Assembly (NCBI RefSeq): GCF_013408535.1
Contig: NZ_JACBZA010000001.1
Location: 1,116,001 to 1,180,000, forward strand
Reading direction: 5' to 3'
Source of the DNA: Actinopolymorpha cephalotaxi
Lineage (GTDB): Bacteria > Actinomycetota > Actinomycetes > Propionibacteriales > Actinopolymorphaceae
Length of the DNA: 64,000 nt
Within the stretch, counting starts at the first letter, position 1. Each line of letters starts with the position of its first letter. Under the pieces are notes generated by a model that did no database searches, was not told the origin of the DNA, and worked only from the letters and a program-made list of their open reading frames with translations. The position numbers and the translations under genes are program-made. Below, piece by piece: positions 42,472 to 52,103 of the stretch.

Positions 42472-43932
42472 ATGGGTGCAGTCGACCTCGCACGGTGGCA
42501 GTTCGGCATCACCACCGTCTACCACTTCCTCTTCGTCCCGCTGTCGATCGGACTCTCGGCGATCGTGGCCGGCCTGCAGACCGCGTGGTTCGTCACGAAG
42601 GCGCGGCGCTACCTCACGTTGACGAAGTTCTTCGGCACGATCTTCATCGTCAACTTCGCCGTCGGCATCGTGACCGGGCTGATCCAGGAGTTCCAGTTCG
42701 GGATGAACTGGAGCGCCTACTCGCGGTTCGTCGGCGACATCTTCGGCGTACCGCTGGCGATCGAGGGCCTGCTCGCGTTCTTCCTGGAGTCGACGTTCCT
42801 CGGCCTGTGGGTGTTCGGCTGGAACCGGCTGCCGCGGGTGGTGCACCTCGGCTGCATCTGGCTGGTCGCCATCGGCACCCAGATCTCGGCGTACGTCATC
42901 CTGAGTGTGAACGCCTGGATGCAGCATCCCGTCGGCTACCGGATCGACCCGGCGACCGGCCGGGCGGAACTCACCGACTTCACCGCCCTACTGACGAACC
43001 CGGTCGCGATCCAGGCCGGCCTGCACACCGCGGCGGCGTGCCTGCTCACCGGCGGCGCCCTGGTGGCGGGCGTGGCGTTCTGGCACCTGGCCCGGCCCTC
43101 CGCGACCGACGCCGCCCGGGCCGCGTTTCGTACCGCGGCCAAGGTGGGTTCGGGTGTGGTGGTCGCCGCGGCCCTGGGCGTGGTCGTCACCGGCGACTCG
43201 ATGATGAAGCTGATGACCCAGCTGCAGCCGATGAAGGTGGCCGCGGCCGAGGGGCTGTTCGACACCGAGCAGCCCGCGGGGTTCTCGCTGCTCACCCTGG
43301 GGACGGCGGACGGGCGGCGGGAACTGTGGAGCTTCAGGTTTCCCGACCTGCTGTCGTTCCTCGCCACCGGAAGCTTCACCGGCAAGGTGGAGGGCGTCAA
43401 CCAGCTGCAGGCCAAGGCGGTCGCGGCGTTCGGACCCGGCGACTACGTGCCGAACGTGCCGGTGACCTACTGGAGCTTCCGGCTGATGATGGGCCTCGGT
43501 CTGCTCGCGGCGTTCCTTGCCCTGGTCGGGCTGCTGGTGCTGCGCAAGCCGGGGTTGCTCGCCAACCGCTGGGTGCCCCGGGTCGCGTTGACGGTGCCGT
43601 TCCTTCCGCTGCTGGCGAACAGCTTCGGCTGGCTGTTCACCGAGGGCGGCCGTCAACCGTGGCTTGCATACGGGCTGTTCCAGACCGCGGACGGGGTTTC
43701 GCCGGGCACCGCCGCCTGGCAGGTCGCCGTGTCGCTGGCCGTCTTCACGATCGTGTACGGCGTACTGGCGGTGGTGGAGTTCGGCCTGCTGCGGCGGGTC
43801 GCCCGGCAGGTGCCCGACCTGCCGCCCGACGACGGCGACCAGGCGAGCCCCGCACCGCCCGGACGTGACTCCGGCGACCGGGACGCCGAGGACTCCGACG
43901 ACGCCGACCGCCCGGTCACCTTCGCCTACTGA
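42472..43932 (+). CDS. cydA: Cytochrome bd ubiquinol/menaquinol oxidase subunit I
   Basis: A 486-residue membrane subunit that carries the three hemes of the bd oxidase and oxidises quinol. The N-terminal ARWQFGITTVYHFLFVPLSIGLS contains a heme-ligand His. WMQHPVGYRID, the GRQPW motif (TEGGRQPWLAYGL) and nine or so hydrophobic helices are present. The periplasmic Q-loop is of the short type seen in Gram-positives. The last 45 residues are Asp/Pro-rich and cytoplasmic. ATG 42472 follows tandem BlaI-type operators by 8 bp and has no ribosome site. It is the first gene of a four-gene operon. Confidence 0.96.
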   Translation: MGAVDLARWQFGITTVYHFLFVPLSIGLSAIVAGLQTAWFVTKARRYLTLTKFFGTIFIVNFAVGIVTGLIQEFQFGMNWSAYSRFVGDIFGVPLAIEGLLAFFLESTFLGLWVFGWNRLPRVVHLGCIWLVAIGTQISAYVILSVNAWMQHPVGYRIDPATGRAELTDFTALLTNPVAIQAGLHTAAACLLTGGALVAGVAFWHLARPSATDAARAAFRTAAKVGSGVVVAAALGVVVTGDSMMKLMTQLQPMKVAAAEGLFDTEQPAGFSLLTLGTADGRRELWSFRFPDLLSFLATGSFTGKVEGVNQLQAKAVAAFGPGDYVPNVPVTYWSFRLMMGLGLLAAFLALVGLLVLRKPGLLANRWVPRVALTVPFLPLLANSFGWLFTEGGRQPWLAYGLFQTADGVSPGTAAWQVAVSLAVFTIVYGVLAVVEFGLLRRVARQVPDLPPDDGDQASPAPPGRDSGDRDAEDSDDADRPVTFAY

Positions 43933-43962
43933 CGGTCTGCTCGAAAAGACAGGAGCGTAACG

Positions 43963-44949
43963 ATGGACCTGCCGACGCTGTGGTTCGGGTTGATCGTCTT
44001 CTTTTGGACGCTCTACTTCGTCCTGGAGGGCTTCGACTTCGGAGTAGGTGTGCTCGCCCGCGTGCTCGGCCGCGACGAGGCGGAGCGGGGCAGGCTGCTG
44101 TCCACCATCGCACCGGTCTGGGACGGCAACGAGGTGTGGCTGGTGGTGGCCGGCGGCGCGATGTTCGCGGCCTTTCCCGGGTGGTACGCCACCCTGACCA
44201 GCGTCTACTACCTCCCGCTGGTCGCGATCCTGGTGGCGCTGATCCTGCGCGGTGTCGCACTGGAGTTCCGCGGCAAGCACGACGACGACCGCTGGCGCCG
44301 CCGGTGCGACCTGGGAGTCGCGGTCGGCTCGGCGCTCCCGCCGCTGGCGTGGGGCATCGCGCTGGCCGGTGCGGCCCGTGGCCTCCCGCTGGACGGTCGC
44401 GGTGTGCTCGTCGGCGGTCTCGGTGCACTCCTGCATCCGTACGCCCTGCTGGGCGGATGCGCGCTGCTCGCGCTGTGCCTGCTACACGGTGCGGCGTTCC
44501 TGAGGCTGCGCACGACCGGTGAACTGCGGGCTCGGGCGAGCCGGGCGCTGGCGGTGACGGGTGTTCCGGCCGTCCTGCTCGGCGGCGGGTTCTGGCTGTG
44601 GACCGCGCTGCGAGCCGGTCCCGCTGGCGGGCTGTCCGGGTGGGTCGACCTGGTGGGTGTGGTGGCTGCCCTGGGCGTGGTGGCCGGGGTGGTGCTGCGC
44701 CACGACGGCTGGGCTTTCGCGGGCACCACGGCCGCGGTCGGCGCCACCGTGGTGGCGATCTTCTGCTCGGCTTTCCCTGTGTTGATGCCGTCCACGCTCG
44801 GCCGGATGCACGACCTGACGGTGCTCACCGAGGCGTCACCGGCGTACGGGCTGCGCATCCTCACCATCGCCGGGCTGGTGACCCTGCCGGCCGTACTCGC
44901 CTACCAGGGCTGGTCCTACTGGGTCTTCCGCAGGCGGGTGGCCGGATGA
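43963..44949 (+). CDS. cydB: Cytochrome bd oxidase subunit II
   Basis: A 328-residue polytopic partner of CydA. MDLPTLWFGLIVFFWTLYFVLEGFDFGVGVL at the N-terminus, APVWDGNEVWLVVAGGAMFAAFPGWYA and RGVALEFRGKHDD are the subunit II hallmarks. AGGAGCG lies before ATG 43963, 30 bp after cydA. The stop overlaps the start of cydD (ATGA), so translation is coupled. The bd oxidase is used at low oxygen and under respiratory stress. Confidence 0.96.
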   Translation: MDLPTLWFGLIVFFWTLYFVLEGFDFGVGVLARVLGRDEAERGRLLSTIAPVWDGNEVWLVVAGGAMFAAFPGWYATLTSVYYLPLVAILVALILRGVALEFRGKHDDDRWRRRCDLGVAVGSALPPLAWGIALAGAARGLPLDGRGVLVGGLGALLHPYALLGGCALLALCLLHGAAFLRLRTTGELRARASRALAVTGVPAVLLGGGFWLWTALRAGPAGGLSGWVDLVGVVAALGVVAGVVLRHDGWAFAGTTAAVGATVVAIFCSAFPVLMPSTLGRMHDLTVLTEASPAYGLRILTIAGLVTLPAVLAYQGWSYWVFRRRVAG

Positions 44950-46667
44950 GCGGGGCGGGAACGTCCGTGCGCCCGCTCGACCCGCGGCTGCTGCGGTACG
45001 CCCGGTCCAGTGCGGTGTACGTCGGGCTGACCGCCGGGATCGGCGCGGTGGCGGCCGGCCTGGTGATCGCCCAGGCCACCGTGCTGGCCGACGTGATCAG
45101 CGGGGTGTTCGGCGGGGCGTTCGGTGGTGTGCAGACCGAGTATGGAAGGGCGCTTGCCCTGCTGGGGCTGGTGATCGCGGCCCGGGCCGGGCTCGCGTGG
45201 GGCCAGGAGGTGGCCGCCCAGCGTTCCTCGGCCGCTGTCAAGGCGACCTTGCGGCGGCGGATCAGCGAGCACGTCGCCGAGCTCGGCCCGTCCTGGCTGG
45301 GGACCGAACGCCGGGCGGCGCTGACCACGTTGGTGACATCGGGCCTGGACGCGCTGGACGGCTACTTCGCGCGCTACCTGCCGCAACTCGTGCTCGCCAC
45401 CATCGTCCCGGCCGCCGTCGTGGTGTGCCTGTTCACCGCCGACCCGCTGTCCGCGGCGATCGTGGCGCTCACCCTGCCGCTGATCCCGGTCTTCATGGTG
45501 CTGGTGGGGCTGGCCACCAGGGCACGGACCAGGCGGCGGTGGCGGGCGCTGGCAGTGCTGGCGCACCACTTCGCCGACGTTGTCGCGGGACTGCCCACCC
45601 TGAAGCTGTTCGGCCGGGCGAAGGCACAGGCCCGGGCACTGCGCGAGGTGTCCGACGAGCACCGGCGGGAGTCGCTGGCCACCCTGCGGATCGCGTTCCT
45701 GTCCGCGCTCGTCCTCGAACTGCTGGCCACCCTGTCGGTGGCACTGGTCGCGGTCGGGATCGGGCTGCGGCTGGTCGAGGGTGAGCTGGACCTGCGGACG
45801 GCGGTGCTGGTCCTGGTGCTGGCGCCGGAGGCGTACCTCCCGTTGCGGATGGTGGGCACGCACTTCCACGCCAGTGCCGACGGGCTCGCCGCGGCGGAGG
45901 AGGCGTTCCGGGTGCTGGAGACGCCGCTGCCCCACCGAGGTGCGGGCGACGTGGACCCGGGCAAGGTCACCTTGACGGTACGAGACCTCGAGATCCGCTA
46001 CCCCGACCGCGACGCGCCGGCCCTGGCCGGATTGACGATGACCGTTCGTCCGGGGGAGACCGTGGCGGTCACCGGACCGAGCGGCGCGGGCAAGTCCACC
46101 TTGCTGGCCGGTCTGCTCGGCTTCGTGCTCCCGGCGTCCGGTGAGGTGCTGGCCGGGGCGCACGACCTGGCCCGCGTCGACCCGGTTGCCTGGCGGGCAG
46201 GCGTCGCCTGGGTGCCCCAACGTCCTTACCTGCTTGCGGGAACCATCGCGGACAACATCCGGATCGGTGACCCCGAAGCCGACCGCGGCCACGTCGTCGC
46301 CGCGCTGGCCCGCGCCGGTGCCGGTGACCTGGACCCGGACCGGCCGGTAGGGGAGCGTGGCGCGGGGCTGTCCGCCGGTCAGGTGCGCCGGGTCGCGCTC
46401 GCCCGGGCGCTGGTGCGGGTGGATCGGCGGCTGGCGGCCGGCCAGGGCTGCCTGCTGTTGCTGGACGAACCCACCGCGGGACTGGACTCCGGAACCGAGG
46501 AGCAGGTGCGGGCCGAACTCACCCGGCTGCGGACGAACGGCGTCACCACGATCGTGGTCACGCACCGCCCGACGCTCCTCCCACTTGCCGACCGGGTCGT
46601 GGAGGTACCTCTGCGAACGACCCCCACCTCGCGGCCCGGTCGCCCTCTCACCGGAGTGCCCGCATGA
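44946..46667 (+). CDS. cydD: Thiol reductant ABC exporter subunit CydD
   Basis: A 573-residue half-transporter needed for bd oxidase assembly (export of cysteine/glutathione-type thiols in relatives). Six membrane helices occupy residues 20-310. The ABC domain has GPSGAGKSTLLAGLLG (Walker A), LSAGQVRRVALARAL (signature) and LLLLDEPTAGLD (Walker B). ATG 44946 overlaps the cydB stop, and its own stop overlaps the cydC start in the same ATGA manner. The operon order cydABDC is normal for actinobacteria and Bacillus-like relatives. Confidence 0.93.
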   Translation: MSGAGTSVRPLDPRLLRYARSSAVYVGLTAGIGAVAAGLVIAQATVLADVISGVFGGAFGGVQTEYGRALALLGLVIAARAGLAWGQEVAAQRSSAAVKATLRRRISEHVAELGPSWLGTERRAALTTLVTSGLDALDGYFARYLPQLVLATIVPAAVVVCLFTADPLSAAIVALTLPLIPVFMVLVGLATRARTRRRWRALAVLAHHFADVVAGLPTLKLFGRAKAQARALREVSDEHRRESLATLRIAFLSALVLELLATLSVALVAVGIGLRLVEGELDLRTAVLVLVLAPEAYLPLRMVGTHFHASADGLAAAEEAFRVLETPLPHRGAGDVDPGKVTLTVRDLEIRYPDRDAPALAGLTMTVRPGETVAVTGPSGAGKSTLLAGLLGFVLPASGEVLAGAHDLARVDPVAWRAGVAWVPQRPYLLAGTIADNIRIGDPEADRGHVVAALARAGAGDLDPDRPVGERGAGLSAGQVRRVALARALVRVDRRLAAGQGCLLLLDEPTAGLDSGTEEQVRAELTRLRTNGVTTIVVTHRPTLLPLADRVVEVPLRTTPTSRPGRPLTGVPA

Positions 46668-48316
46668 CCGGGACGACCGGGATGCCCGGGACGCCCGCCA
46701 GGACAGGGGTTCGGCTCGTCCTCGCCGCGGCAGCGGGCGTCGCGGCGGCGGCCAGCGCCGTCGCCCTGCTGGCCACCTCGGCCTGGCTGATCTCGCGGGC
46801 CGCCCAGCATCCGCCGGTGCTGGTGCTGATGGTCGCGATCGTGGCGGTGCGCGCTTTCGGGCTCGGCCGGGGTGTGCTGCGCTACGTCGAACGGCTGCTC
46901 GCGCACGACTCGGCGTACCGGCTACTGGGTGACGTCCGGTCCGACGCCTACCGCCGGCTGGAGCGACTGGCCCCAGGCGGGCTGGCGGCGTTCCGCTCCG
47001 GTGACCTGCTCTCTCGGCTGGTCGCCGACGTGGACGCGGTGCTGGACGTGATCCTGCGGGTGGCGCTGCCGGTGACGGCGGTCGGCATCACCGGAGCGGC
47101 CACGGCGGTGTTCCTCGGGCTGGTCCTTCCGGCCGCCGGGGTGGCGACCGCGGTCTGTGTGGCAGTGGCGCTGCTCGTGGTGCCGTGGCTGGTGGCCCGA
47201 TCCGGCCGGGCGGCCGAGCGTGCGGTCGCACCCGAGCGCGGCCGGCTGGCAACCGCCACCACCGAACTCCTCGACGGCGCTCCGGACCTGCTGGCCTACG
47301 GTGCGGCCGGCCCGGTGCTGGACCACGTACGAGCAAGCACCGAACGGCTCCGGCGGGCCGAACGCAGGTCGGCCTGGAGCGCCGGGCTCGGTTCGGCCGG
47401 GCTGGTGCTGGCGGTCGGCGCGGCCTGCTGGGTGGGACTCACGGCGGGGGTGCCCGCGGTCGCCGGCGGGCGGCTGGACCCGGTGCTGCTGGCCGTGGTG
47501 GCGCTGGTCCCGCTGGCCCTGGCCGACGTGTTCGCCGCGATCCCGGCGGCGGCGCTCGGCGCCGCGCGGGCACGTCCGGCGCTGGCCCGGCTGGCGCAAC
47601 TGCGGTCGGCACCGGAGCCGGTGGCCGAACCCGAGCAGCCGTTGCCGCTGCCGCCCGGCCCCCACCACCTGCGGGTGCACGACCTCGCAGTGCGCTGGTC
47701 GCCGGACACGCCGTGGGTGTTCGCCGGTGTCAACCTGGACCTGCCACCCGGCAGGCGGATCGCGGTGGTCGGGCCGAGCGGATGCGGTAAGAGCACGCTC
47801 GCGCAGGCGCTGGTGCGGTTCGTCGAGCCGGGCCGGGGGCGGATCAGCCTGGACGGTGTGGACGTACGCAGGTTCGCCACCGACGACGTGCGCACGGTGG
47901 TCAGCCTGTGCGCCCAGGACGCGCACATCTTCGACACCACCCTCGCCGAGAACGTCCGGCTGGCCAGGCCCGGCGCCGACGACACCGACGTACGTCACGC
48001 ACTGGCGCAAGCTCGCCTGCTGGACCGGCTGGAATCGTTCCCAGAAGGCATCCACACCCGGGTCGGCGAACACGGCGAACGGCTGTCCGGCGGGGAACGC
48101 CAACGGCTGGCGCTGGCCCGTTGCCTGCTGGCCGGTACGCCGGTGGTGGTGTTCGACGAACCCACCGAGCACCTGGCTGAGCCGGACGCGACCGCGCTCA
48201 CCCGCGATCTGCTCGCCGCCACCGGTGACCGAACCGTCGTCCTCGTCACCCACCGCGCCGTGCCGGCCGACCTGGTGGACGAGGTGCTGGACCTGGGGAT
48301 GCTCACCGCCCGGTGA
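46664..48316 (+). CDS. cydC: Thiol reductant ABC exporter subunit CydC
   Basis: A 550-residue half-transporter forming a heterodimer with CydD. The transmembrane region spans about 15-290 with ASAVALLATSAWLISRAAQHPPV, a CydC-typical beginning. The ABC domain has GPSGCGKSTLAQALVRF, LSGGERQRLALARCLLAG and VVVFDEPTEHLAEPDA. ATGA overlap with cydD gives coupling. The 3' end overlaps the convergent dapA-like gene by 14 bp. With CydD it supports heme insertion into CydAB. Confidence 0.93.
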   Translation: MTGTTGMPGTPARTGVRLVLAAAAGVAAAASAVALLATSAWLISRAAQHPPVLVLMVAIVAVRAFGLGRGVLRYVERLLAHDSAYRLLGDVRSDAYRRLERLAPGGLAAFRSGDLLSRLVADVDAVLDVILRVALPVTAVGITGAATAVFLGLVLPAAGVATAVCVAVALLVVPWLVARSGRAAERAVAPERGRLATATTELLDGAPDLLAYGAAGPVLDHVRASTERLRRAERRSAWSAGLGSAGLVLAVGAACWVGLTAGVPAVAGGRLDPVLLAVVALVPLALADVFAAIPAAALGAARARPALARLAQLRSAPEPVAEPEQPLPLPPGPHHLRVHDLAVRWSPDTPWVFAGVNLDLPPGRRIAVVGPSGCGKSTLAQALVRFVEPGRGRISLDGVDVRRFATDDVRTVVSLCAQDAHIFDTTLAENVRLARPGADDTDVRHALAQARLLDRLESFPEGIHTRVGEHGERLSGGERQRLALARCLLAGTPVVVFDEPTEHLAEPDATALTRDLLAATGDRTVVLVTHRAVPADLVDEVLDLGMLTAR

Positions 48317-49202
48317 GCCGCCGGAGGTGGTCGTACTCCTGCGCGGACGGCGGGTCGACGCCGACCCGCACCGGACCGGCCGGCAGCCCCAGCAGGTCCA
48401 GCGCGGCCTTCAGGCTCGCCACACCACCGGACAGCGCGTACACCACCGTGTCAACCTCGGCTTGCGCACGCTTCTCGGCTTCCTCGTCGCCGGCCCGCAC
48501 CGCGGCCGCCAGGTCCAGGAACGGCGCCGGGAAGGCGGCGGAGACACCGGAGACGACGCCGGTACCACCGATGCGGTGGACGCGGGCCAGGTCGATGTCC
48601 GCACCGGAGTAGACCGCGAACCCCGGTGGCAGCGCCGCGCGGTAGGCGGCCACCGCGTCGACCGGCGCTCCGCTGACCTTCACCCCGGCCAGACCTGGGA
48701 TCGTTGCCAGCTCGGCCATCAGCGGCACGTCGACCCTGGTGTTGGTGAGGCTTTCGAAGAGGTATGCGTACACCGGCACTCCACCGGCCGCGTCGGCGAC
48801 GGAACGGAAGTGGTCGAGCACCACCTGCCTGCTCGCCGGGTGGTAGTAGGGCGTGAGCGCGGCGAGCCTGCGGGCACCGAGGCCGACCGACGCCCGGGTG
48901 AGCGCCACGGCCTGGTACGTCGTCGCTGCCCCGACGTGGGCGAAGACGCCGTCCGCGTTCGGCCAGACCTCCAGCGCGGCCTCCACCACGGCAAGGCGTT
49001 CGGCGTCGGACAACGCGACGAACTCGCCGTTCGTACCGGCGACAAGTACGCCGTCCACGCCGTAGTCCGCGACGCGAGCGAGCAGGGTGCGAACCCCGAC
49101 GAGGTCCAGCGACCGGTCGGGACCGAACGGCGTCGGCACCGCGGTGATCAGCTGGAGGCCGGGCAGCGAGTCGGGCAGCGGGTCGGGCAACTGGTCGGGC
49201 AT
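48303..49202 (-). CDS. DapA/dihydrodipicolinate synthase family lyase
   Basis: A 299-residue (beta/alpha)8 aldolase. TAVPTPFGPDRSLDLVGVRTLLARV, VLVAGTNGEFVALSDAER (GTTGE-like pyruvate loop), LTPYYHPASRQVVLDHF and GVKVSGAP with the Schiff-base Lys are clear. The loop GTNGE instead of GTTGE is common in non-DapA members such as KDG aldolase or hydroxyproline-pathway lyases. So it may not be the lysine-pathway enzyme. ATG 49202 was chosen. The longer in-frame reading crosses the intergenic space. It is single and convergent with cydC. Confidence 0.85.
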   Translation of the reverse strand: MPDQLPDPLPDSLPGLQLITAVPTPFGPDRSLDLVGVRTLLARVADYGVDGVLVAGTNGEFVALSDAERLAVVEAALEVWPNADGVFAHVGAATTYQAVALTRASVGLGARRLAALTPYYHPASRQVVLDHFRSVADAAGGVPVYAYLFESLTNTRVDVPLMAELATIPGLAGVKVSGAPVDAVAAYRAALPPGFAVYSGADIDLARVHRIGGTGVVSGVSAAFPAPFLDLAAAVRAGDEEAEKRAQAEVDTVVYALSGGVASLKAALDLLGLPAGPVRVGVDPPSAQEYDHLRRLTGR

Positions 49203-49384
49203 GAGTGTCCGTTTCGTCGTCGGGTCATCCTGCGTGGTCGTGCGCACTCGGCCGGTGAACCCGGCGTCCGATACCGGTCGTGCTCCCTCGCGCGGCCACC
49301 TGGGCGTCACCGATCGTTCGTCGGCTGTCGGTAAGGTCCCAAGCGAGGTGTCCGGTAAGCGGACACGACGAAGGGACCCCACGC

Positions 49385-50350
49385 ATGACAACGCGTTTCG
49401 GTGTGTTCGTACCCCAAGGCTGGCGGATGGATCTGAACGAGATCGCCGACCCGGTCGAACAGTACGAAGCGATGACGGCCGTCGCCAAGGCCGCGGACGA
49501 GGGACCGTGGGACTCGATCTGGGTCTACGACCACTTCCACACGGTGCCCGAGCCCACGCCGAACACCACGTTCGAGTGCTGGACCATCACCTCCACGCTG
49601 GTGCGCGACACCAAGCGGGTCAACGTGGGCCAGATGGTCGGCTGCAACGGCTACCGTCACCCGGCGCTGTACGCGAAGATCGCCTCCACGGTCGACGTCG
49701 CGAGCCACGGCCGCCTCTACGCCGGCATCGGCGCGGGCTGGTACGAGAACGAGTGGAAGGCCTACGGCTACGAGTGGCCGGAGCTGCGGGACCGGATGGG
49801 TGCGTTCCGCGAGGCCACCGAGCTCATCTACAAGATGTGGACCGAGGACGCACCGGTCTTCAACGGCAAGTACTACTCCATCGACAAGCCGTACAACGAG
49901 CCGAAGGGCGCGCGTAAGCCGCACCCGTCGTTCTGGATCGGCGGCGGTGGCGAGAAGGTCACGCTGAAGCTGGTCGCGAAGTACGGCGACGCGGCCAACA
50001 TCGGTGGCGGTGACCCGGAGGCGTTCAAGCACAAGGCGTCCGTGCTCAAGGCGCACTGCGACAAGCTGGGCCGCGACTACGACTCGATCATCAAGTCGAC
50101 CAGCCTGAACGTGTTCCCGATCGAGGCCGGTGCCGACCCCGAGAAGGCCACCGCGAAGGCCCGTGGCCGGCAGAGCTACGAGCAGTTCGCCGACGCCAAC
50201 GTCGTGGGCACCTCCGACGAGATCGCCGCGAAGGTGGAGGCGCTGGTCGAGGCCGGTTCGGACTACCTCATCACCTACATCCCCGGCGTGGCCTACGACC
50301 ACGAGCCGCTGCACCGGTTCGCTTCCGAGATCATCCCGCGCTTCAGCTGA
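49385..50350 (+). CDS. LLM-class F420-dependent oxidoreductase
   Basis: A 321-residue luciferase-like monooxygenase-fold protein. FGVFVPQGWRMDLNEIADPVEQYEAM, SIWVYDHFHTVP, VGQMVGCNGYRHPALYAKIASTVDVASHGRLYAGIGAGWYENEWKAYGYEWP (with the LxxGIGAGW F420-binding element) and FWIGGGGEKVTLKLVAKYGDAANI are typical. It probably uses reduced F420 made through CofC in this genome. The substrate is unknown. ATG 49385 has GAAGGGA at 7 nt. A 16-bp hairpin follows 35 bp after the stop. Confidence 0.9.
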   Translation: MTTRFGVFVPQGWRMDLNEIADPVEQYEAMTAVAKAADEGPWDSIWVYDHFHTVPEPTPNTTFECWTITSTLVRDTKRVNVGQMVGCNGYRHPALYAKIASTVDVASHGRLYAGIGAGWYENEWKAYGYEWPELRDRMGAFREATELIYKMWTEDAPVFNGKYYSIDKPYNEPKGARKPHPSFWIGGGGEKVTLKLVAKYGDAANIGGGDPEAFKHKASVLKAHCDKLGRDYDSIIKSTSLNVFPIEAGADPEKATAKARGRQSYEQFADANVVGTSDEIAAKVEALVEAGSDYLITYIPGVAYDHEPLHRFASEIIPRFS

Positions 50351-50385
50351 GGCTGTACGCGGCGGTTCGGATCCGCCAGGACGCT

Positions 50386-50422
50386 CGGGCCCGCTTCCTC
50401 CATCGCGGAGGAGGCGGGCCCG
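50386..50422 (+). terminator. Terminator hairpin after the LLM oxidoreductase gene
   Basis: CGGGCCCGCTTCCTCC pairs with GGAGGAGGCGGGCCCG (16 bp, one T-G pair) around a 5-nt loop, then ttcgctgttc. Confidence 0.8.
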
Positions 50423-50488
50423 TTCGCTGTTCAGCGCCATGTCGGATTCCCGCCAGGATCGATCCGGGCGAAAGGCTAGGTTGACGGC

Positions 50489-51058
50489 ATGCGTACTTCC
50501 ATCAGCGCCCGGCCCACGTCGGCGAGCGCGACGGCCACCGCGGCCACGGCCCGGCCCGCGACACCGGCCGCCGACCGGCGCACCCACACCGTCGTCGACA
50601 GTCCGGTCGGGCCGCTCACGCTGGTCGCCACCGACGGTGTGCTCGCCGGCCTCTACATGACCGACCAGCGGCACCGGCCCGGCCCGGAGACTTTCGGTGT
50701 CCCGGACCCGGACGGGTTCGAGGAGGTCACCGCGCAGTTGGAGGCGTACTTCGCCGGCCGGCTCCGCGAGTTCGACCTACCGCTCGCGCCGGTGGGCACG
50801 GAGTTCCAGCAGCAGGTGTGGGCCGGGCTGCGGTCCATCCCGTACGGCGAGACCCGGGGCTACGGCGAGCTCGCCCGTGAGCTCGGACGGCCGGCCGCGT
50901 CCAGGGCGGTCGGCCTCGCCAACGGCCGCAACCCGATCGGCATCATCGTGCCCTGCCACCGGGTGGTGGGATCGACCGGAAGTCTCACCGGGTACGGCGG
51001 CGGGCTCGAGCGCAAGCAGTTCCTGCTGGACCTCGAACGCCGGGTCCGCGCGGCCTGA
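50489..51058 (+). CDS. ogt: Methylated-DNA--[protein]-cysteine S-methyltransferase
   Basis: A 189-residue suicide alkyltransferase that removes O6-alkyl groups from guanine. The active-site motif is PCHRV with Cys156. FQQQVWAGLRSIPYGETRGYGELARELGRPAASRAVGLANGRNPI is the DNA-binding and Asn-hinge region. The first 30 residues (Ala/Thr/Pro-rich) look unconserved, and the enzyme core starts around residue 33. No ribosome site is obvious before ATG 50489. It stands as a single gene. Confidence 0.93.
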   Translation: MRTSISARPTSASATATAATARPATPAADRRTHTVVDSPVGPLTLVATDGVLAGLYMTDQRHRPGPETFGVPDPDGFEEVTAQLEAYFAGRLREFDLPLAPVGTEFQQQVWAGLRSIPYGETRGYGELARELGRPAASRAVGLANGRNPIGIIVPCHRVVGSTGSLTGYGGGLERKQFLLDLERRVRAA

Positions 51059-51095
51059 GCCCGCGGGCAGCTTCGGCGCTGAGGTCACGAAAGGA

Positions 51096-51137
51096 GAGAC
51101 GTAGTAGTTGCGTCGACTACTACGTCTCGTCTAGGCT
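51096..51137 (+). promoter_or_regulatory. Promoter and 33-bp inverted-repeat operator of the TrmB-like gene
   Basis: GAGACGTAGTAG (51096-51107) and its complement CTACTACGTCTC (51117-51128) form perfect 12-bp arms around 9 nt. TTGCGT (51108-51113) and TAGGCT (51132-51137), 18 bp apart, are likely -35 and -10 boxes. The GTG start is 8 nt after the -10, so the mRNA is leaderless. The repeat surrounds the -35, as expected for autoregulation. Confidence 0.65.
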
Positions 51138-51145
51138 CGCGTCAC

Positions 51146-51994
51146 GTGATCGACGAACTGGTGCGGGTGGGGTTCTCCTCCCAGGAGGCCCGGGTCTACG
51201 TCGCGGCGCTGAGGCAGCCGTCGGCGACCGGCTACGAGCTCGCCAAACTCGCAGGGCTGCAGCGCGCGAACGTCTACCAGGTGCTGGCCTCGCTGACCGA
51301 CCGCGGCGTCGTGGAGCAGGTCGGCGACGGGCCCGCGCGATTCCTCGCCCAGCCGCCGGCCCAGGTGCTCGGGCGGATCAAGCACGAGACCGCCCGGCGG
51401 TGCGACGCGCTCGTCGCCGACCTCGCCGCGCTGTCCGGGCCGGCGCAGCCCACCGCGTTCTGGAGCCTGAAGGGCCGGGAGTCGGTGATCGAGCGCGCCG
51501 GCGCCCTGGTCGCGGACGCCCGGGACCGGGTCGCGGTGTGCCTGTGGGCCGACGACCTGGACTGGCTGGGTGAGCCGCTGCGCGCCGCCGCCCGGTCGGG
51601 CTGCCATGTCGTGGTCAACGTCTTCGGTGACGTACCGGTCGACTTCGGCGAGGTCTACCGCCACGAGCCGCCCGCGAAGACCGTCGGCGGCCACCTGCTC
51701 ACCCTCGCCGTGGACTCCACCACGGCCCTCATCGCCTCCCTGGACGACCCCGCCGCGGCCGTGCACACAGAACATCCGGCGCTGCTGAGGGTGGTGGAGA
51801 AACTCATCCGGGACGAGGCCTACCTCGCCGCCATCTACGACCAGCTCCGGCCGCAACTGGAGGAGACGTTCGGTCCGCACCTGGTCGACCTGCGCTCGAA
51901 GCTGCTCCCGGCCGAGCAGGCCAGTGCGCTGCTGTCGGTGGTCGGTTTCGGCGCGGACGCGCCGGTCGTGGAGGAGCTGCTCCCCTCGGAGTAG
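51146..51994 (+). CDS. TrmB-family transcriptional regulator
   Basis: A 282-residue regulator. The winged helix occupies residues 1-70: MIDELVRVGFSSQEARVYVAALRQPSATGYELAKLAGLQRANVYQVLASLTDRGVVEQVGDGPARFLAQPP. Residues 100-225 resemble the PLD-like TrmB sensor domain (FWSLKGRESVIERAGALVADARDRVAVCLW). TrmB proteins usually sense sugars or metabolites. The 33-bp inverted repeat in its promoter suggests autocontrol. The PurA-like gene starts 109 bp downstream on the same strand and is the best candidate partner. Confidence 0.88.
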   Translation: MIDELVRVGFSSQEARVYVAALRQPSATGYELAKLAGLQRANVYQVLASLTDRGVVEQVGDGPARFLAQPPAQVLGRIKHETARRCDALVADLAALSGPAQPTAFWSLKGRESVIERAGALVADARDRVAVCLWADDLDWLGEPLRAAARSGCHVVVNVFGDVPVDFGEVYRHEPPAKTVGGHLLTLAVDSTTALIASLDDPAAAVHTEHPALLRVVEKLIRDEAYLAAIYDQLRPQLEETFGPHLVDLRSKLLPAEQASALLSVVGFGADAPVVEELLPSE

Positions 51995-52103
51995 CGCGAG
52001 ACCGCCCGGTCGGGTGGTGCGACATCAGTGCGTGCACGGGGTGCAGAAAGCGCTGCCGTGCAGGGAATCCGTGTGCTCGAACGTCTGTAAAGGATGGGTT
52101 GAC